64,000 nucleotides of DNA from Tissierella praeacuta_A. Lineage in GTDB: Bacteria > Bacillota > Clostridia > Tissierellales > Tissierellaceae. A program made the position numbers and the translations under genes. A model generated the notes under the pieces. That model did not search any database, was not told where the DNA came from, and saw only the letters and a list, made by a program, of their open reading frames with translations. Positions 62,036-64,000 of the stretch are shown in pieces. Each line of letters begins with the position of its first letter. The first letter of the stretch is position 1. Location: NCBI RefSeq assembly GCF_040396155.1, contig NZ_JBEBOY010000010.1:1-64000 (forward strand). The letters are read 5' to 3'.

Positions 62036-62077
62036 TCTAATCACTTCCTGTTTATATAATAGTGTTAAACCACTATA

Positions 62078-63946
62078 TTATTTTACCACATAAATATCTG
62101 AAAATTCCACATGTATCTTTTCAGAACAATATGTTTCTTCCCTATCCCTTACAATATTATCATCATCAACAACCCTATTTGGTAATTCTATTCTAAATTC
62201 ACTACCTTTACCAAGCTGACTATTTACTGATATTGTCCCTTCATGCAATTCTACTAAGGATTTAACCAAAGATAAACCAATACCTGAGCCTTCAACTCCT
62301 CTTCTAAGGGGATTCTCTACTTGAGCAAATCTATCGAAAATAATCTCTAATTTATCCTTAGGAATTCCTATACCATTATCCTTCACAGCAATTATAACTT
62401 TTTCCTCTCTATCATAAATATTGACTTCAATCTTTCCACCTTTTTCTGTAAATTTAATTGCATTTGATAATAAATTCAGCATAATTCTTTCCATCATATC
62501 TATATCAAAGGCAACTACCTTTTCCTCTACATCTGTATCAAATATAATACTAATATCCTTTAAATTCGTATACTCTACAATAGACATAGTTATATCCTCA
62601 ATAACATTTACAATATCATTGTTATGTAATTTAAGATTAATATGACTATTTTCAATTTTAGTTATATCAATAAAATTACTAATTAGTCTTAAAAGCCTAT
62701 AACTATTTTGTTTCTGAATACCGATATATTTATTAAATAATTCATGAAATTCTTCTTGATCTTCTATATTGACACTTTCCAATAATTGTATACTGCCTAA
62801 TATAATATTTAATGGCGTCTTAAACTCATGGGATATTGTAGCTAAAAAATTGGATTTTATATTATTATACTCCTCTGTCTCTTTTGCTTTTTGATTAAGA
62901 ACTTCTACCATTTTATCGAATGCTTGTCCAACATCCCCAAAAACATCATCTTCTCTAATGCCAGTCTTTACATTTAAATTTCCCATTTTAACCCTATATG
63001 CTGCTGATTTCAACTTATCAATTGATCTAATGAATCCACTGGATATAGATATTGCTATAATAAAGGACATTATATAAATCAGGGCCACAATTGTTAAATT
63101 TTCCGTCCATGCTTGCCTTTCTTCTGCTAATATTTTTTCTATAGGGGTAGCTACAAAGCTAACCCAACCAATCTCCTTAATAGGATAACAAACTCCCATC
63201 ATTTCTCTTCCATCAAATTCTGAACGTTGGGAATAAATCTTAATAATTTCTCCACCTAATGCCTTTCTTATGGGGGAATCTGCACTAGCTGTTTTTATTT
63301 TAGAAATCAACGAATTGCATCCATTGCGATATACGATATTTCCACCTTTATCTGCTATTCCCAATATACTTCCAGATCCTATTCTGTTTATAGAGAGAAT
63401 ATGTCTCATTTCATTGACCCCTATTGTATTTATAACTATGCCCTTTAATTCTTCATCAACACTAATTCCTCTAGCAATTGCTATTATTAGTGCACCATCA
63501 ACATCGCTATATTCCAAGTTTCCTATTGCCTTTTCTTTTCCAGCCATGATTTCTTTAATAAATTCTCTTTCGCTTATATCTATAGCCATATTTCCTTCGT
63601 CTAATCCTGCAATTATTATTCCATCAGAATTTGCCCAATAATAACCCATCTTAAATGGTTTATCTTCCAAAGCTATATTATTGAGATATCTCTTTATACC
63701 TTCTTTGCCGTTCCCAAAATGTGCAACTAAACCTTTTCCTATTACATATTGATTAGACCATGTTCTTTCTAAAAAGTTCATAAATACTGTATCAATAGTC
63801 TCTGCATAGTCTTGACTTGTGTCTAATTCCATATGCATTCTTGTCTCTAAGTCCTTCCTTATATCTACAATCTTCAATATGGATAAAGGAATTAATGTAA
63901 TAAAAATCAATAATACCAATTTCAACCTGATACGATTTATTTTCAA
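62078..63946 (-). CDS. Membrane sensor histidine kinase with Cache-like sensor
   Basis: A 622-residue kinase starting at TTG 63946 behind GGGGG. A first helix (about 10-24), an extracellular sensor to about 275 and a second helix (about 285-305) precede a HAMP domain. The HisKA box is ATISHEFKTPLNIIL, and the HATPase has LLSNAIKF, DNGIGIPKDKLE and GSGIGLSLV. The kinase activity should thus be intact. No response regulator lies in the window beside it; the nifU-like gene follows 42 bases downstream. The signal sensed is unknown. Confidence 0.92.
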   Translation of the reverse strand: MKINRIRLKLVLLIFITLIPLSILKIVDIRKDLETRMHMELDTSQDYAETIDTVFMNFLERTWSNQYVIGKGLVAHFGNGKEGIKRYLNNIALEDKPFKMGYYWANSDGIIIAGLDEGNMAIDISEREFIKEIMAGKEKAIGNLEYSDVDGALIIAIARGISVDEELKGIVINTIGVNEMRHILSINRIGSGSILGIADKGGNIVYRNGCNSLISKIKTASADSPIRKALGGEIIKIYSQRSEFDGREMMGVCYPIKEIGWVSFVATPIEKILAEERQAWTENLTIVALIYIMSFIIAISISSGFIRSIDKLKSAAYRVKMGNLNVKTGIREDDVFGDVGQAFDKMVEVLNQKAKETEEYNNIKSNFLATISHEFKTPLNIILGSIQLLESVNIEDQEEFHELFNKYIGIQKQNSYRLLRLISNFIDITKIENSHINLKLHNNDIVNVIEDITMSIVEYTNLKDISIIFDTDVEEKVVAFDIDMMERIMLNLLSNAIKFTEKGGKIEVNIYDREEKVIIAVKDNGIGIPKDKLEIIFDRFAQVENPLRRGVEGSGIGLSLVKSLVELHEGTISVNSQLGKGSEFRIELPNRVVDDDNIVRDREETYCSEKIHVEFSDIYVVK

Positions 63947-64000
63947 TATTTATCCCCCTAAAATACCTAGTCATTTTAAAAACATTATAACAATACTTGC

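Overview
The window is AT-rich, with strong AAGGAGG-type ribosome sites, frequent TTG/GTG starts, a SpoVB-type flippase, sortase-anchored surface protein, lipoproteins and many oxygen-sensitive Fe-S enzymes. This points to an anaerobic, motile Gram-positive of the Clostridia/Tissierellia type. No 16S or core ribosomal locus is present, so the genus is not resolved.

Layout. 1-12.8 kb is a long minus-strand catabolic region. In transcription order it holds two tandem 2-hydroxyacyl-CoA-dehydratase/double-cubane-type subunits, a UroD-fold methyltransferase-like protein, a 4-OT-type tautomerase, a BMP-type nucleoside ABC importer, a pseudouridine-phosphate-glycosidase-like protein, a Tau/Ssu-type ABC pair and a second UroD-fold protein. 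A further gene probably starts just beyond the left edge. 13-22.8 kb is mixed: a ZIP metal transporter, a decayed chemotaxis receptor, a 32-residue membrane ORF, tRNA-Val(GAC), leucyl aminopeptidase, an OFA-type MFS carrier, a SpoVB-like flippase, a DUF4349 lipoprotein, EutH, and a transglutaminase-like protein behind a cyclic-di-GMP-I riboswitch.

23-38 kb is a surface and signalling block: a 1589-residue LPXTG adhesin, an AraC/GH39 fusion, a diguanylate cyclase, a chemotaxis receptor, and a two-core hybrid kinase with a BTAD response regulator. 38.2-42.6 kb is a likely autoregulated ECF-sigma operon ending in an MBOAT acyltransferase and its DHHW/AlgJ-like partner. 42.7-50.8 kb is unusually rich in damaged genes (SDR, ECF S-component, double rhodanese, a small remnant), mixed with a TudS-like desulfidase, a SWIM/SNF2 helicase, a DUF188 protein and a flavin reductase.

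50.9-57.1 kb holds an AEC carrier, a LytS/LytR two-component system, a class V aminotransferase, a cupin and LrgAB, which suggests pyruvate or small-carboxylate handling. 57.4-64 kb holds a dCache chemotaxis receptor, a YjiL/YjiM-type activase and double-cubane reductase pair, a NifU scaffold and a sensor kinase.

The most promising undescribed biology is the 0-12.8 kb cluster. It combines Fe-S radical-type reductase/dehydratase subunits, two zinc-motif UroD proteins, a nucleoside importer and a C-glycosidase-like enzyme. A second theme is repeated gene loss through apparent short-homology deletions.
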